Assembly (NCBI RefSeq): GCF_900102345.1
Contig: NZ_FNKB01000001.1
Coordinates: forward strand, 2,294,001-2,358,000
Direction: 5' to 3'
Source of the DNA: Leucobacter chromiiresistens
GTDB taxonomy: Bacteria; Actinomycetota; Actinomycetes; Actinomycetales; Microbacteriaceae
DNA: 64,000 nucleotides
The notes beneath the pieces were generated by a model. It made no database searches, was not told the DNA's origin, and was given only the letters and a program-made list of their open reading frames with translations. Below, in pieces: positions 29,686 through 38,605 of this stretch (position 1 is the stretch's first letter; each line of letters starts with the position of its first letter). Position numbers and translations under genes: made by a program.

Positions 29686-30713
29686 CAGGCGAGCACCTCC
29701 AGGGCCGTCTCCTGCGCGAGCGCCGCGATGGCGTGCTCGACCTTGAGATCGTCGCCGATCAGTTCCAGTGTGAGTTTGCCGAAGCTCCGGCCGCCGACGT
29801 CGGTGATGCCGCCGTGGACGATGCTGACGCCCACGCCGCGCTCGGCGAGCGTGCGGAATACGACCGGCTGGTCCACGTCCCCGTCGCGGAAGGTGAGCGA
29901 CACCAGCCTGCCGCGATGCCGCTCGCGCAGGCCGTCGAGCCGTTCGGCGCGCGGCTCGGTGGGCAGCGCCGTCGCCACGAACCGCTTCGTCGTCTGCGAC
30001 TGGGGATCCGAGAACACGTCGAAGACGTCGCCCTGCTCCACCGCGCGCCCCGAGTCCATGACGGTGACGCGGTCGGCGATCTCGCGCACCACCTCCATCT
30101 CGTGCGTGATGAGGATGATGGTGATGCCGAACTCGGCGTTCACCCGCTTCAGCAGCGCGAGCACCTCGCGCGACGTCTGGGGGTCGAGGGCGCTCGTCGC
30201 CTCGTCGGCGAGCAGCACGCCCGGGTTCGTCGCGAGGGCGCGGGCGATGCCGACTCGCTGCTTCTGGCCGCCCGAGAGCTGATCCGTGTAGGCGCCGCTC
30301 TTCTCAGACAGGCCGACGAACTCGAGCAGCTCGGCGACGCGGCGCCGGCGCTCGGCTGCCGGCATGCCGGCGACGACGAGGGGGTACTCGACGTTCTTCG
30401 CGACCTTCTTCGCGTGGAAGAGGTTGAACTGCTGGAAGATCATGCCGATCCGGCCGCGCACCCGGCGCAGCTGGGATTCGGGGAGCGCGGTGATCTCGTC
30501 GTCGCCGACGAGGATCCGCCCGTCGCTCGCGTGCTCCAGACCGTTCACGAGCCGCAGCAGCGTGCTCTTGCCGGCGCCGGAGTACCCGATGATGGCGTGG
30601 ATCTCGCCGGAGGCCACGTCGATCGTGACGTCATCGACCGCGACGACGGGCGACGCGCTCTTCCCCCGGCCCGGGTAGCGCTTCGACACGCCGATCATCT
30701 GGACGCGGGTCAT
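29685..30713 (-). CDS. metN: methionine ABC transporter ATP-binding protein MetN
   Basis: 342 residues. Walker A GYSGAGKST at 43-51, ABC signature LSGGQKQR, Walker B/D-loop GVLLADEATSALD and the H-loop histidine in LITHEME are intact. The C-terminal ~90 residues form the NIL regulatory domain that binds methionine and inhibits transport in MetN proteins. It is downstream of metQ, separated by 79 bases with a hairpin that could lower metNI expression relative to the binding protein. Confidence 0.93.
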   Translation of the reverse strand: MTRVQMIGVSKRYPGRGKSASPVVAVDDVTIDVASGEIHAIIGYSGAGKSTLLRLVNGLEHASDGRILVGDDEITALPESQLRRVRGRIGMIFQQFNLFHAKKVAKNVEYPLVVAGMPAAERRRRVAELLEFVGLSEKSGAYTDQLSGGQKQRVGIARALATNPGVLLADEATSALDPQTSREVLALLKRVNAEFGITIILITHEMEVVREIADRVTVMDSGRAVEQGDVFDVFSDPQSQTTKRFVATALPTEPRAERLDGLRERHRGRLVSLTFRDGDVDQPVVFRTLAERGVGVSIVHGGITDVGGRSFGKLTLELIGDDLKVEHAIAALAQETALEVLA

Positions 30714-30740
30714 CGCGCCTCCTTTCGGGTCTCACAGCAA

Positions 30741-30768
30741 CGGGGCGCTCGGAAAACCGAACGCCCCG
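30741..30768. terminator. intercistronic hairpin between metQ and metN
   Basis: CGGGGCG-c-TCGG, loop aaaa, CCGA-a-CGCCCCG: an 11-bp stem with one mismatch. It lies inside the operon, so it is probably a partial terminator or mRNA-stabilising hairpin favouring metQ. Confidence 0.6.
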
Positions 30769-30792
30769 ATCCTATGGGGTACCAGCGTCGAA

Positions 30793-31707
30793 TCAGCCCT
30801 TGCTCTCGGCGATCTGCGCCTCGGCGTCGGCCTGGATCTCCTGGAGCTCGGCCGCGGGGGTGTCGAGCAGGATCGCGGAATCGCCGGAGTTCTCGGCGAC
30901 GCCCGCCTGCACCTCCTCGTTGGTCTGGTAGATCTCGACCAGCTTCGCGTACGTCTCGTCGTCGGCGTCGTCGGCGCGCGCGGCGAAGATGTTGATGAAG
31001 TACTTCGCGCCCTCATCGCTCGGATCGTCCTGGTAGAGGGCCTCCGAGAACTCGAGCCCTGCGTCGGTGACGAAGTCGTTGTTGACGACGGCGGCGTCGA
31101 CATCGGCGAGCGAGGTCGCCGTGAACGACGCGTCCATCTCGGTGACCTGCACCTTCGACTTCGCCGTGTCGACGTCGTCGGGGGTCGAGAACAGGGTGCC
31201 GCCGTCGGTGAGCTCGATGAGTTTCGCCGCCTGGAGCACGTTCAGCGCCCGCGCGCGATTGCTGGGGTCCGAGGGAACCGCGACGGTGCCGCCCTCGGGG
31301 ATGTCCTCGAGCGCGTCGTGCTTCGTCGAGAAGACGCCGAGCGGGTAGATCGCCGTCGCGCCGATCGTCACGAGGTCGTCGTCGTTCGAGACGTTGTAGT
31401 CGGCGAGGTACTGGATGTGCTGGAACTGGTTGAGATCGAGCTCGCCCTCGGAGAGCGCCGGGTTCGGCTGGTTGTAGTCGGTGAAGTCGACCAGCTCGAC
31501 GGTGATGCCCTCATCGGCGGCGGCATCGGTGAACGTCTGCCAGTACGCATCGCTCGCGCCGACGACGCCGATGCGGACCGTCTCGGAGCCGCCGTCGGAG
31601 CCCTCGGCGCCGCCGGCGTCGGTCGAGCAGCCGGCGAGCACCGTCGCGGCGGCCAGCGCGCAGGCGGTGAGTGAGGCGGCGAGGATGCCGCGCTTCGTGA
31701 ACGTCAT
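30793..31707 (-). CDS. metQ: methionine-binding lipoprotein MetQ
   Basis: 304 residues from ATG 31707 (GAGGAAC upstream). A type II signal peptide with lipobox LAGC places the lipidated Cys27 after cleavage. The mature part is NlpA-family: IGVVGASDAYWQTF, VDFTDYNQPNPALSEGELDLNQFQH (cut: DYNQPNPALSEGELDLNQ), VAVPSDPSNRARALNVLQ, and SLADVDAAVVNNDF. It captures methionine outside the membrane for MetNI. I looked for a SAM riboswitch in the 5' region and saw none; control is probably by a protein regulator. Confidence 0.92.
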   Translation of the reverse strand: MTFTKRGILAASLTACALAAATVLAGCSTDAGGAEGSDGGSETVRIGVVGASDAYWQTFTDAAADEGITVELVDFTDYNQPNPALSEGELDLNQFQHIQYLADYNVSNDDDLVTIGATAIYPLGVFSTKHDALEDIPEGGTVAVPSDPSNRARALNVLQAAKLIELTDGGTLFSTPDDVDTAKSKVQVTEMDASFTATSLADVDAAVVNNDFVTDAGLEFSEALYQDDPSDEGAKYFINIFAARADDADDETYAKLVEIYQTNEEVQAGVAENSGDSAILLDTPAAELQEIQADAEAQIAESKG

Positions 31708-31817
31708 AGTGTTCCTCAATGTCGTGATTGGGGATGCGGGCTCGGCGCCCGCGGGGTCGCCCACCAGCATGTAAGACGGCCGCCGCTCGCCGAAATCCGG
31801 CTGTCACACGGCGTCAT

Positions 31818-31853
31818 GCGCCCGGCGCGCGCGCTCGTGCGCGCGCCGGGCGC
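31818..31853. terminator. very GC-rich perfect hairpin upstream of the metQ and gap genes
   Basis: A 15-bp perfect stem (31818-31832 with 31839-31853) and a 6-base loop, with no U-tract. It lies in the 247-base divergent region between metQ and the GAPDH gene, so it may be an insulating hairpin or part of the metQ leader rather than a terminator. Confidence 0.5.
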
Positions 31854-31954
31854 GCTCCGGCCGCGCCCATGGGATACTGGGAGCGAGACGCCGTGCGTCT
31901 CCGGCGGGCAGGCCGATCCCTCGTGTACACCTCAGGAAGGAACCCTCCGTTCAC

Positions 31955-33394
31955 ATGAACCAGCGTGCTGACGATCACCTCGAAGCGTGGAAGTCGAAGC
32001 AGGAGCTCGCGGAGCGCATGATCCCGCTCATCGGCCAGCTCTACCGGGATCACGACGTCGTCATGTCGGTGCACGGGCGCAGTCTCGTCGGCCGCTCGCC
32101 GATCGACATCATCCGAGCCCACAGCTTCGCCCGCAAGATCGATGACGTGGAGCTGCCGCTCGACGAGACGTCGGCGATCGTCTCCGCGCTCGCGCGCATC
32201 CAGCCCGGTCCCGCGTCCGTCGACCTCGCGCTGCTCGCGAAGGCGTTCCGCGATTCGGGGAGCGACGACCTCGACGCGTACCTGCGGGAGACGCTCCCCG
32301 CAGCCGACGCGGCGGCCCCCGGGCGGGGCACCGACGTCGTGCTCTACGGCTTCGGCCGCATCGGTCGCCTGCTCGCGCGCATCATCATCGAGCACACCGG
32401 TAGCGGCAACGGCCTGAACCTGCGCGCGATCGTCGTGCGCCGCGGGTCGGACAACGACCTCGAGAAGCGCGCCAACCTGCTGAAGCGCGACTCCGTGCAC
32501 GGCCCGTTCAACGGCACCATCAAGGTGCTCGAGGACGAGAACGTGATCCTCGCCAACGGCGTGCGCATCCAGGTCATCTACTCCGACGACCCCGCGAGCG
32601 TCGACTACGCGCAGTACGGCATCGAGCACGCGATCCTCGTCGACAACACCGGTCGCTGGCGCGACGCCGAGGGCCTCGCGAAGCACCTGGAGAACCCGGG
32701 CATCGACCGCGTGCTGCTCACCGCGCCCGGCAAGGGCGACCTGCTCAACGTGGTGTACGGCGTGAACCACGACGCCATCACCGACGACCAGCAGATCCTC
32801 AGCGCCGCCTCGTGCACGACGAACGCGATCACTCCGGTGCTGAAGGTGCTGAACGACCGCTTCGGCGTCGAGCGGGGCCACGTCGAGACCGTGCACTCGT
32901 ACACCAACGACCAGAACCTCACCGACAACTTCCACAAGGGCGCGCGCCGCGGCCGCTCGGCGGCGCTGAACATGGTGCTCGCCGAGACGGGTGCGGCGAA
33001 GGCCGTCGCGAAGGCGCTGCCCGAGTTCGCGGGCAAGCTGACGGGCAACGCGATCCGCGTTCCCACGCCCGACGTCTCGATGGCCGTGCTGAACCTGCAG
33101 CTCGAACGCGAGACCACGCGCGACGAGGTCAACGCGGTGCTGCAGGAGGTCTCGCTGACCGGCGCCCTCCGCACGCAGATCGACTACGTCGAATCGGATG
33201 AGATCGTATCGACCGACTTCGTCGGCTCGAACCGCGCGGGCATCGTCGACGGACTCGCCACCATCGTCACCGGCGACAGCGCCGTCGTGTACGTCTGGTA
33301 CGACAACGAGTACGGCTACAGCTGCCAGGTCGTGCGCATCATCGAGCATCTCGCCGGCGGCCACCCGGTCCACCTCCCGGCGCTCGCGAACTGA
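31955..33394 (+). CDS. glyceraldehyde-3-phosphate dehydrogenase, long form (GapB-like)
   Basis: 479 residues, about 140 longer than glycolytic GAPDH. The N-terminal ~125 residues (LEAWKSKQELAERMIPLIGQ and following) are a family-specific extension also found in the ~480-residue GapB type of Corynebacterium. The NAD(P) fold starts at VVLYGFGRIGRLLARII (near 128), and the catalytic Cys287 is in SAASCTTNAITP. GapB-type enzymes are associated with gluconeogenesis; that role here is inferred. A standard gap gene should be elsewhere. The start region has AGGAAGG. Confidence 0.85.
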   Translation: MNQRADDHLEAWKSKQELAERMIPLIGQLYRDHDVVMSVHGRSLVGRSPIDIIRAHSFARKIDDVELPLDETSAIVSALARIQPGPASVDLALLAKAFRDSGSDDLDAYLRETLPAADAAAPGRGTDVVLYGFGRIGRLLARIIIEHTGSGNGLNLRAIVVRRGSDNDLEKRANLLKRDSVHGPFNGTIKVLEDENVILANGVRIQVIYSDDPASVDYAQYGIEHAILVDNTGRWRDAEGLAKHLENPGIDRVLLTAPGKGDLLNVVYGVNHDAITDDQQILSAASCTTNAITPVLKVLNDRFGVERGHVETVHSYTNDQNLTDNFHKGARRGRSAALNMVLAETGAAKAVAKALPEFAGKLTGNAIRVPTPDVSMAVLNLQLERETTRDEVNAVLQEVSLTGALRTQIDYVESDEIVSTDFVGSNRAGIVDGLATIVTGDSAVVYVWYDNEYGYSCQVVRIIEHLAGGHPVHLPALAN

Positions 33395-33446
33395 GGCGCC
33401 GGCGGCCCTGCTCACTCGACACCTCACCGAAGAGAAAGGACAGATC

Positions 33447-34292
33447 ATGTCTGAGAAGTACCTCATTGGAGTAGATGGATCCGAGCCGAGCAGGGTCGCC
33501 CTGGCCTGGGGCCTCGCGCGCGCCACCGAGCGCGGCGCCTCCGTCGAGCTCATCCATGTCGCCGACGACTCGTTCCTCTCCGAGAGCGTCGCGTTCCTCT
33601 CGGAGGCGCAGCTGGCCTCGGAGCAGATGCTGCAAGTCGAGACGGCGTACGCGCGGGAGCTCGGCTTCGCCGGCGCCATCACGGGCACCGCGGTCGTCGG
33701 CCACCCCATCGCGGAGATCGAGACCGCATCGAAGCACGCCGATCTCGTGGTGCTCGGCGCCCATCAGGGCGGCCGGTTCTCGGGCTCCTTCTTCGGCACT
33801 CGCGCCGTGAAGGTCGCCGCGACCGCCCACTGCCCCGTCGCAGTGATCCCGCAGGTCGAAGCGCGGCCCAACGCGCCCGTCGTGGTCGGCGTCGACGGAT
33901 CCGAGGCGTCGAAGCGCGCGATCGCGTTCGCCGCCGAGCAGGCGTCGCTGCGCGAGGTGCCGCTCGTCGCGGTCTACGCCTGGATGCCGCCGCTGACCCC
34001 GGGGCTCGAGTACCTGTGGAGCGAGGAGCTCGTCGAGTCGCAGCGCGCCGCCGCCGAGGAGGCGATTGCGATCGGCGTCGCGGGCATCGCGCATCGCTAC
34101 CCCGACCTGGAGGTGCGCCGGGAGATCGTGCAGTCGTCCCCCGTCGCGGCCCTGGTGCAGGCGGCCGAGCACGCCGAACTGCTGGTCGTCGGCAGCCGCG
34201 GGCGCGGCGGCATCTCCCGCCTGCTCCTCGGCTCCGTCAGCCACGGCGTGCTGCAGGCCCTCCCGTGCCCCGTCGTCGTCACGCGCGGCTGA
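33447..34292 (+). CDS. universal stress protein with two USP domains
   Basis: 281 residues, two tandem USP folds (about 1-135 and 143-281). Each ends in the ATP-site pattern GxxGxxxG: GAHQGGRFSGSFFG and GSRGRGGISRLLLGSVS. Each starts with a GVDGSE phosphate-binding strand. Such two-domain USPs bind ATP and act in stress or dormancy in actinobacteria. The ATG at 33447 follows GAAAGGA. Downstream of the GAPDH gene by 52 bases and upstream of an MBL hydrolase by 28, probably one transcript. Confidence 0.9.
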   Translation: MSEKYLIGVDGSEPSRVALAWGLARATERGASVELIHVADDSFLSESVAFLSEAQLASEQMLQVETAYARELGFAGAITGTAVVGHPIAEIETASKHADLVVLGAHQGGRFSGSFFGTRAVKVAATAHCPVAVIPQVEARPNAPVVVGVDGSEASKRAIAFAAEQASLREVPLVAVYAWMPPLTPGLEYLWSEELVESQRAAAEEAIAIGVAGIAHRYPDLEVRREIVQSSPVAALVQAAEHAELLVVGSRGRGGISRLLLGSVSHGVLQALPCPVVVTRG

Positions 34293-34320
34293 TCCGCCTC
34301 CCCCGAACAGGAGCTCCCGA

Positions 34321-34968
34321 ATGAGCGAACCCCGCATCGAACGCGTCGTCACCCGAGGCGCGCTCCCGATCGAGCCCGCGTCGGGCCGGTTCGAGGAGAT
34401 CCCGATCGAGAACAACGTCTGGATCGTCGGCGACGACGAGCAGGTCGTCGTGATCGATGCGAGCCACGACGCGGCAGCGATCGAGCGGGCGGTCGGCGAT
34501 CGCGAGACGCTCGGCATTCTGCTGACGCACGGGCACAACGATCATGTGAACGCCGCCGTCGAGCTCGCGAGTCGACTCGACGCGCTGATCCATCTGCACC
34601 CCGACGACCTCTTCGTCTGGCGCGAGACGCACGGCGATGCGGTGCCCGACATCGAGCTCGCGCACGGGGCGTCGTTCTGGGTGGCGGGAGTCGATCTCAC
34701 GACTTTGCACACGCCCGGCCACACTCCGGGGTCCGTCTGCTTCGCCGCGCCGTCGCTCGGCGCGGTCTTCAGCGGCGACACCCTGTTCCAGGGCGGCCCC
34801 GGAGCGACCCGCTGGGAGTACTCCAGCTTCCCGCAGATCATCGACTCGATCCGCACGCAGCTCTTCGCGCTGCCCGGCGACACCGCCGCCCTCACCGGGC
34901 ACGGCGAGCGGACGACGATCGCCGCCGAGCAGCCCGACCTCGACGCGTGGATCGCGCGCGGCTGGTGA
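34321..34968 (+). CDS. MBL-fold metallo-hydrolase
   Basis: 215 residues. The metallo-beta-lactamase fold motif HGHNDH is at residues 70-75. Further metal ligands lie in LHTPGHTPGSVCF (His) and FSGDTLFQGG (Asp), with the final GHGERTTI histidine. This is the glyoxalase II-like/persulfide dioxygenase-like general class; the substrate cannot be told from sequence, though actinobacterial members of this size have been linked to mycothiol conjugate hydrolysis. ATG 34321 with AGGAGC upstream. Its stop overlaps the start of the MFS gene. Confidence 0.85.
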   Translation: MSEPRIERVVTRGALPIEPASGRFEEIPIENNVWIVGDDEQVVVIDASHDAAAIERAVGDRETLGILLTHGHNDHVNAAVELASRLDALIHLHPDDLFVWRETHGDAVPDIELAHGASFWVAGVDLTTLHTPGHTPGSVCFAAPSLGAVFSGDTLFQGGPGATRWEYSSFPQIIDSIRTQLFALPGDTAALTGHGERTTIAAEQPDLDAWIARGW

Positions 34969-36203
34969 CCGCCCGCCTGACTCCTGTGCAGCGCGGCTTC
35001 GCGCTCTTCGCGCTCGCACTCGGCGGCTTCGGCATCGGGGTGACGGAGTTCGCGACGATGGGCTTCCTGCCCGAGATCGCGAGCGACCTGCTCCCCGGCT
35101 TCGCAGCGTCACCCGACACGGTCATCGCCCAGGCCGGCTGGCTCATCACGGCGTACGCGCTCGGGGTCGTCGTGGGCGCCCCGACGTTCGCGGTGCTCGC
35201 CGCGCGCATGTCGCAGACGAAGCTCGCCTTCCTGCTCCTCGGCCTCTTCATCCTCGGCACCATCGCGTCGGTGTGCATGCCGACCTTCGGTTCGCTCGCG
35301 GTGGCCCGTTTCGTCGCAGCGCTGCCGCACGGGGCCTACTTCGGCGTCGCCTCCCTGCTCGCCGCGCGCATCATGGGCCCGGGCATGCAGGGCCGGGGCA
35401 TCGCCCTGGCGCTCTCGGGGCTCACCGTCGCGAACGTGGTGGGAGTGCCGATCGCGACGTGGATCGGCCAGGTCGCCGGCTGGCGCTGGGCCTACGTGCT
35501 CGTCGCCGTCATCTTCACCGCGACGCTGCTCCTCTGCCTCGCCTTCCTCCCCCGCTATCCCGGCAACCCCGAGCGCAGTGCGCTGCTCGAGCTCTCAGCG
35601 CTCCGCAACTACCGCCTCTGGATCATGATCGGCGTGGGCGCGATCGGGTTCGGCGGCTTCTTCGCCGTCTACTCGTACATCGCCGAGGTGACGACGCGGT
35701 CGACCGGGCTCCCCGAGTCCGCGGTGCCGTGGGTGCTCGCGGGGCTCGGCCTCGGCATGACGATCGGCAACCTCGCCGGAGGGTGGGCGAGCGACAAGGA
35801 TCTGACGCGCACCATCGTCTTCGGCTTCACCTCGTTCATCGCCGTGCTGGTCGCCTACGCGCTGCTCGCCAGCACCCCCGCGGGGCTCATCGTCACGACG
35901 TTCCTGCTCGGCGTCACCTCGTCGGTGCTGATGCCCTCCATCCAGTCGCGTCTGATCCGCGTATCCGGCGAGGCCGCGCTCTTCGGCGCCGCCGTGAACC
36001 ACGCCGCGTTCAACGTCGGCAACAGCCTCGGCGCCTGGCTCGGCGGGCTCGCGATCGCCGGCGGGTTCGGGTACCTCGCCCCCGGCTGGGTCGGCGTGGT
36101 GCTCGGCTGCATCGGCATGGCCCTCGCGCTCTCCGGCATCGCGGTCGAGCGCCGGGACAAGGCGCGCAACCGCGACACCGTGGGCATCACGGTTCCGCGT
36201 TAG
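34965..36203 (+). CDS. MFS transporter, drug/arabinose efflux type
   Basis: 412 residues, twelve predicted membrane helices. The N-terminal FALALGGFGIGVTEFATMGF and GWLITAYALGVVVGAPTFAV segments resemble the DHA1 efflux subfamily (AraJ/Cmx-like). RFVAALPHGAYFGVASLLAA and GLTVANVVGVPIATWIGQ fit motif C-bearing antiporters. I prefer GTG 34965, which overlaps the previous stop as GTGA and implies coupling; GTG 34947 is an alternative. The substrate is unknown. Its stop overlaps that of the convergent downstream gene (TTAG). Confidence 0.85.
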   Translation: MTARLTPVQRGFALFALALGGFGIGVTEFATMGFLPEIASDLLPGFAASPDTVIAQAGWLITAYALGVVVGAPTFAVLAARMSQTKLAFLLLGLFILGTIASVCMPTFGSLAVARFVAALPHGAYFGVASLLAARIMGPGMQGRGIALALSGLTVANVVGVPIATWIGQVAGWRWAYVLVAVIFTATLLLCLAFLPRYPGNPERSALLELSALRNYRLWIMIGVGAIGFGGFFAVYSYIAEVTTRSTGLPESAVPWVLAGLGLGMTIGNLAGGWASDKDLTRTIVFGFTSFIAVLVAYALLASTPAGLIVTTFLLGVTSSVLMPSIQSRLIRVSGEAALFGAAVNHAAFNVGNSLGAWLGGLAIAGGFGYLAPGWVGVVLGCIGMALALSGIAVERRDKARNRDTVGITVPR

Positions 36204-37264
36204 CGCTTCGGCTGCGGCGGGGTCCCGTCGCCGAAGGGCGCTCCGCCCAGCCGCTCGCGGCCGTGCGGCGTGCGCCAGTTCGCGAGGTCCGGCCCGAGCG
36301 GCACGATCCGCGTCGGGTTGATGTCGGCGTGGGTGGCGTAGTAGTGCTGTTTGATCTGCGCGAAGTCGATCGTGTCGCCGAACCCGGGCGTCTGGTAGAG
36401 ATCGCGAGCGTACCCCCAGAGGTGCTCCATCTCGCTCAGCTTGTTGCGGTTCGCCTTGAAGTGACCGTGGTAGACGGGGTCGAATCGGGCGAGCGTGGTG
36501 AAGAGCCGCACATCGGCCTCCGTGATCGTGTCGCCCATCACGAAGCGGCGCGTCGCGAGCCGCTCCTCGAGCCAGTCCATCGCCGTCCACAGCCGCTCGT
36601 AGGCGGCGTCGTACGCCTCCTGGCTCCCCGCGAACCCGCACCGGTAGACACCGTTGTTGACCTCCGTGAAGATGCGCTCGATGATCGGCCACATCTCGTC
36701 CACCTGGTCGCTCGGCAGCAGGTCGGGGGCGCCGTCGCGATGGAACTCCCGCCACTGCGTCGAGAAGTCGAGCGTGATCTGCGGGTAGTCGTTCGTGACC
36801 ACCCCGCCGCTCGCAACATCGACGATCGCGGGCACGGTGATGCCGCGCGGGTACCCCGGGAACCGGGCGAAGTAGTTCTCCTGCAGCCGCTCCGTGCCGA
36901 GCACGGGGTCGCGGCCGTCCGGGTCGAGATCGAAGGTCCAGGATCGCGCGTCGTGCACCGGACCGGGCTGGCCGAGCGAGATCACGTCTTCCAGGCCGAG
37001 CAGCCGCCGCACGATCAGCGTCCGGTTCGCCCAGGGGCAGGCGGCAGCGGCGACGAGCCGGTAGCGCCCCGGCTCGACCGGCCACGCCTCGGCGCCCTCG
37101 GAGAGCCCGAACCCGAGCGAGCCGATCTTCGACGCCGGCGGCGCGGGCAGCGCGCGCACCGCATCGGGATCGGCGACGATGCGATCCTCGATGTACTGCG
37201 TATCGCGCTCGAACGCACCCCCGGTCACGTAGCTCCCCATCGCGGTGTCTGACGATTCGGTCAT
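36200..37264 (-). CDS. glutathionyl/mycothiolyl-hydroquinone reductase-like protein (Xi-class GST fold)
   Basis: 354 residues. An N-terminal thioredoxin-like domain contains the active-site CPWA at Cys76. The family-typical FPGYPRGITVPAIVD and DYPQITLDFSTQW regions follow, then an all-alpha GST C-terminal domain (RFVMGDTITEADVRLFTTLA). Homologues reduce glutathionyl-hydroquinones; since these bacteria normally use mycothiol, the thiol partner here is inferred to be different. The stop codon shares bases with that of the convergent MFS gene at 36200-36203. Part of a small redox cluster with the next three protein genes. Confidence 0.85.
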   Translation of the reverse strand: MTESSDTAMGSYVTGGAFERDTQYIEDRIVADPDAVRALPAPPASKIGSLGFGLSEGAEAWPVEPGRYRLVAAAACPWANRTLIVRRLLGLEDVISLGQPGPVHDARSWTFDLDPDGRDPVLGTERLQENYFARFPGYPRGITVPAIVDVASGGVVTNDYPQITLDFSTQWREFHRDGAPDLLPSDQVDEMWPIIERIFTEVNNGVYRCGFAGSQEAYDAAYERLWTAMDWLEERLATRRFVMGDTITEADVRLFTTLARFDPVYHGHFKANRNKLSEMEHLWGYARDLYQTPGFGDTIDFAQIKQHYYATHADINPTRIVPLGPDLANWRTPHGRERLGGAPFGDGTPPQPKR

Positions 37265-37324
37265 CCGGTCTCCTCTGATCGTGCGGATCTCCGCTCGCGG
37301 AGATGTCGACTCGTGATTCCGATG

Positions 37325-37861
37325 CTAGGCCCGATCGGCTGCGGGCAGCGTGTGGAAACGGCGATCCACGTACACCATCGGCTCCGCGGCCTCGCCGAAG
37401 ACGGCGCCGAGCACTTCTGCGACGACGACGACCGACGAGCCGACGCCGAGCGTGTGCAGCGGGCGGCAGCGCAGCGCCACGCGCGAGGCGGGGAGGTAGG
37501 GCTCGCCCGTCGCGAGCGACGCCCACCCCTGCTCGGGGGTGAAGCGCTCCGCGCCCGAGACCGCGAAGGCCTGCGCGACGTCGGCATGCCGCGAATCGAG
37601 GAGGTGTACGAGGTGCGTCTCCGCGCCCAGCACGCCGCCCGCACTGCCGGTCGCACGCGTCACCGAGAACGCGAGCGCGGGCGGGTCGATGCCGACCGAG
37701 GCGACGCTGGAGGCCGTCAGCCCGACCGGCCCCTCGTCCGTCATCGCGGTGATCAGCGCCACCCCCGAGGGGTGCTCCCGAAACGCTTGCTTCAGCGCAT
37801 CGGCGCCGCTCACCCCGCTCGCGTCGAACCCCACCGCTGCACTCTCCGGAGCCGAACTCAT
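37325..37861 (-). CDS. flavin reductase-like FMN-binding protein
   Basis: 178 residues of the flavin reductase domain family: FREHPSGVALITAMTDEGPV, GLTASSVASVGIDPPALAFS, HLVHLLDSRHADVAQAFA and the terminal MVYVDRRFHTL. It probably supplies reduced flavin to a monooxygenase partner or acts as an NAD(P)H:flavin oxidoreductase; no partner is adjacent. ATG 37861 is preferred (GGAAGGG upstream); GTG 37867 is possible. Same strand as the hydroquinone reductase, 60 bases upstream of it. Confidence 0.83.
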   Translation of the reverse strand: MSSAPESAAVGFDASGVSGADALKQAFREHPSGVALITAMTDEGPVGLTASSVASVGIDPPALAFSVTRATGSAGGVLGAETHLVHLLDSRHADVAQAFAVSGAERFTPEQGWASLATGEPYLPASRVALRCRPLHTLGVGSSVVVVAEVLGAVFGEAAEPMVYVDRRFHTLPAADRA

Positions 37862-37970
37862 GCGCACCGTACCCTTCCGTCTCTGCGGAGCGCGGAACGC
37901 GCCCCGACATCGACCCCAACGTATCGTGCGGCGCGTTCATTCCGACGCCCCGCTGGCCTAGGCTGTGGGC

Positions 37971-38456
37971 ATGGAGCTTCGCGACATCCCCTTCACCACG
38001 ATCGACGGCGAGCCGGCCTCGCTCGCCGATTACGCCGACCGGGCCGTACTCATCGTGAACGTGGCCTCGAAGTGCGGTCTCACGCCGCAGTACGAGAAGC
38101 TCGAGGCGCTGCAGCGCACCTACGGCGATCGGGGTCTCACGGTGCTCGGCTTCCCGTGCAACCAGTTCATGGGTCAGGAGCCCGGCGACGGCGAGGAGAT
38201 CAAGACGTTCTGCTCGACGTCGTACGGCGTCACCTTCCCGCTCATGGAGAAGATCAAGGTCAACGGCCGCAAGAAGCATCCGCTCTACGAGCAGCTGCGC
38301 GAGGTGCCCGACGCGGACGGCAAGGCGGGGCGGGTGAAGTGGAACTTCGAGAAGTTCCTCGTCGCGCCCGACGGCTCGGTGTCGCGCTTCCGGCCGACGG
38401 TCGAGCCCGACGACCCCGCCGTCATCGAGGCGATCGAAGCGGCGCTGCCGGAGTGA
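37971..38456 (+). CDS. glutathione peroxidase-family thiol peroxidase
   Basis: 161 residues. Peroxidatic Cys35 lies in NVASKCGLTPQY; the family motifs GFPCNQFMGQEPG and WNFEKFLVAP are intact, giving the Cys-Gln-Trp-Asn tetrad of Cys-type GPx. In bacteria these usually use thioredoxin (or mycoredoxin) as reductant rather than glutathione. The ATG at 37971 is six bases after TAGGCT, a -10-like hexamer, so a leaderless mRNA is likely; an in-frame GTG at 37965 is less probable. Confidence 0.9.
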   Translation: MELRDIPFTTIDGEPASLADYADRAVLIVNVASKCGLTPQYEKLEALQRTYGDRGLTVLGFPCNQFMGQEPGDGEEIKTFCSTSYGVTFPLMEKIKVNGRKKHPLYEQLREVPDADGKAGRVKWNFEKFLVAPDGSVSRFRPTVEPDDPAVIEAIEAALPE

Positions 38457-38468
38457 CGACGGTGAGGG

Positions 38469-38542
38469 TGGGCCCGGAGGGACTCGAACCCCCGACCCTC
38501 TCGGTGTAAACGAGATGCTCTAACCAACTGAGCTACAGGCCC
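38469..38542 (-). tRNA. tRNA-Val (anticodon TAC)
   Basis: 74-base cloverleaf on the minus strand. Acceptor GGGCCTG/CGGGCCC, D-arm GCTCAGTTGGTTAGAGC, anticodon stem TCTCG/CGAGA with loop TTTACAC giving TAC, T-arm TCGGGGGTTCGAGTCCCTC. No encoded CCA. Confidence 0.95.
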
Positions 38543-38605
38543 CACGCCGCCGAGCGGCATCCATAGCTTAGAGGAAACGCCGTCGCGCGAAGAAATCGGC
38601 CCCGC

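Noticed and set aside
31708..31954. Possible SAM riboswitch or T-box before metQ
   Set aside because: No conserved core helices or motifs were seen; the only strong structure is a GC hairpin.
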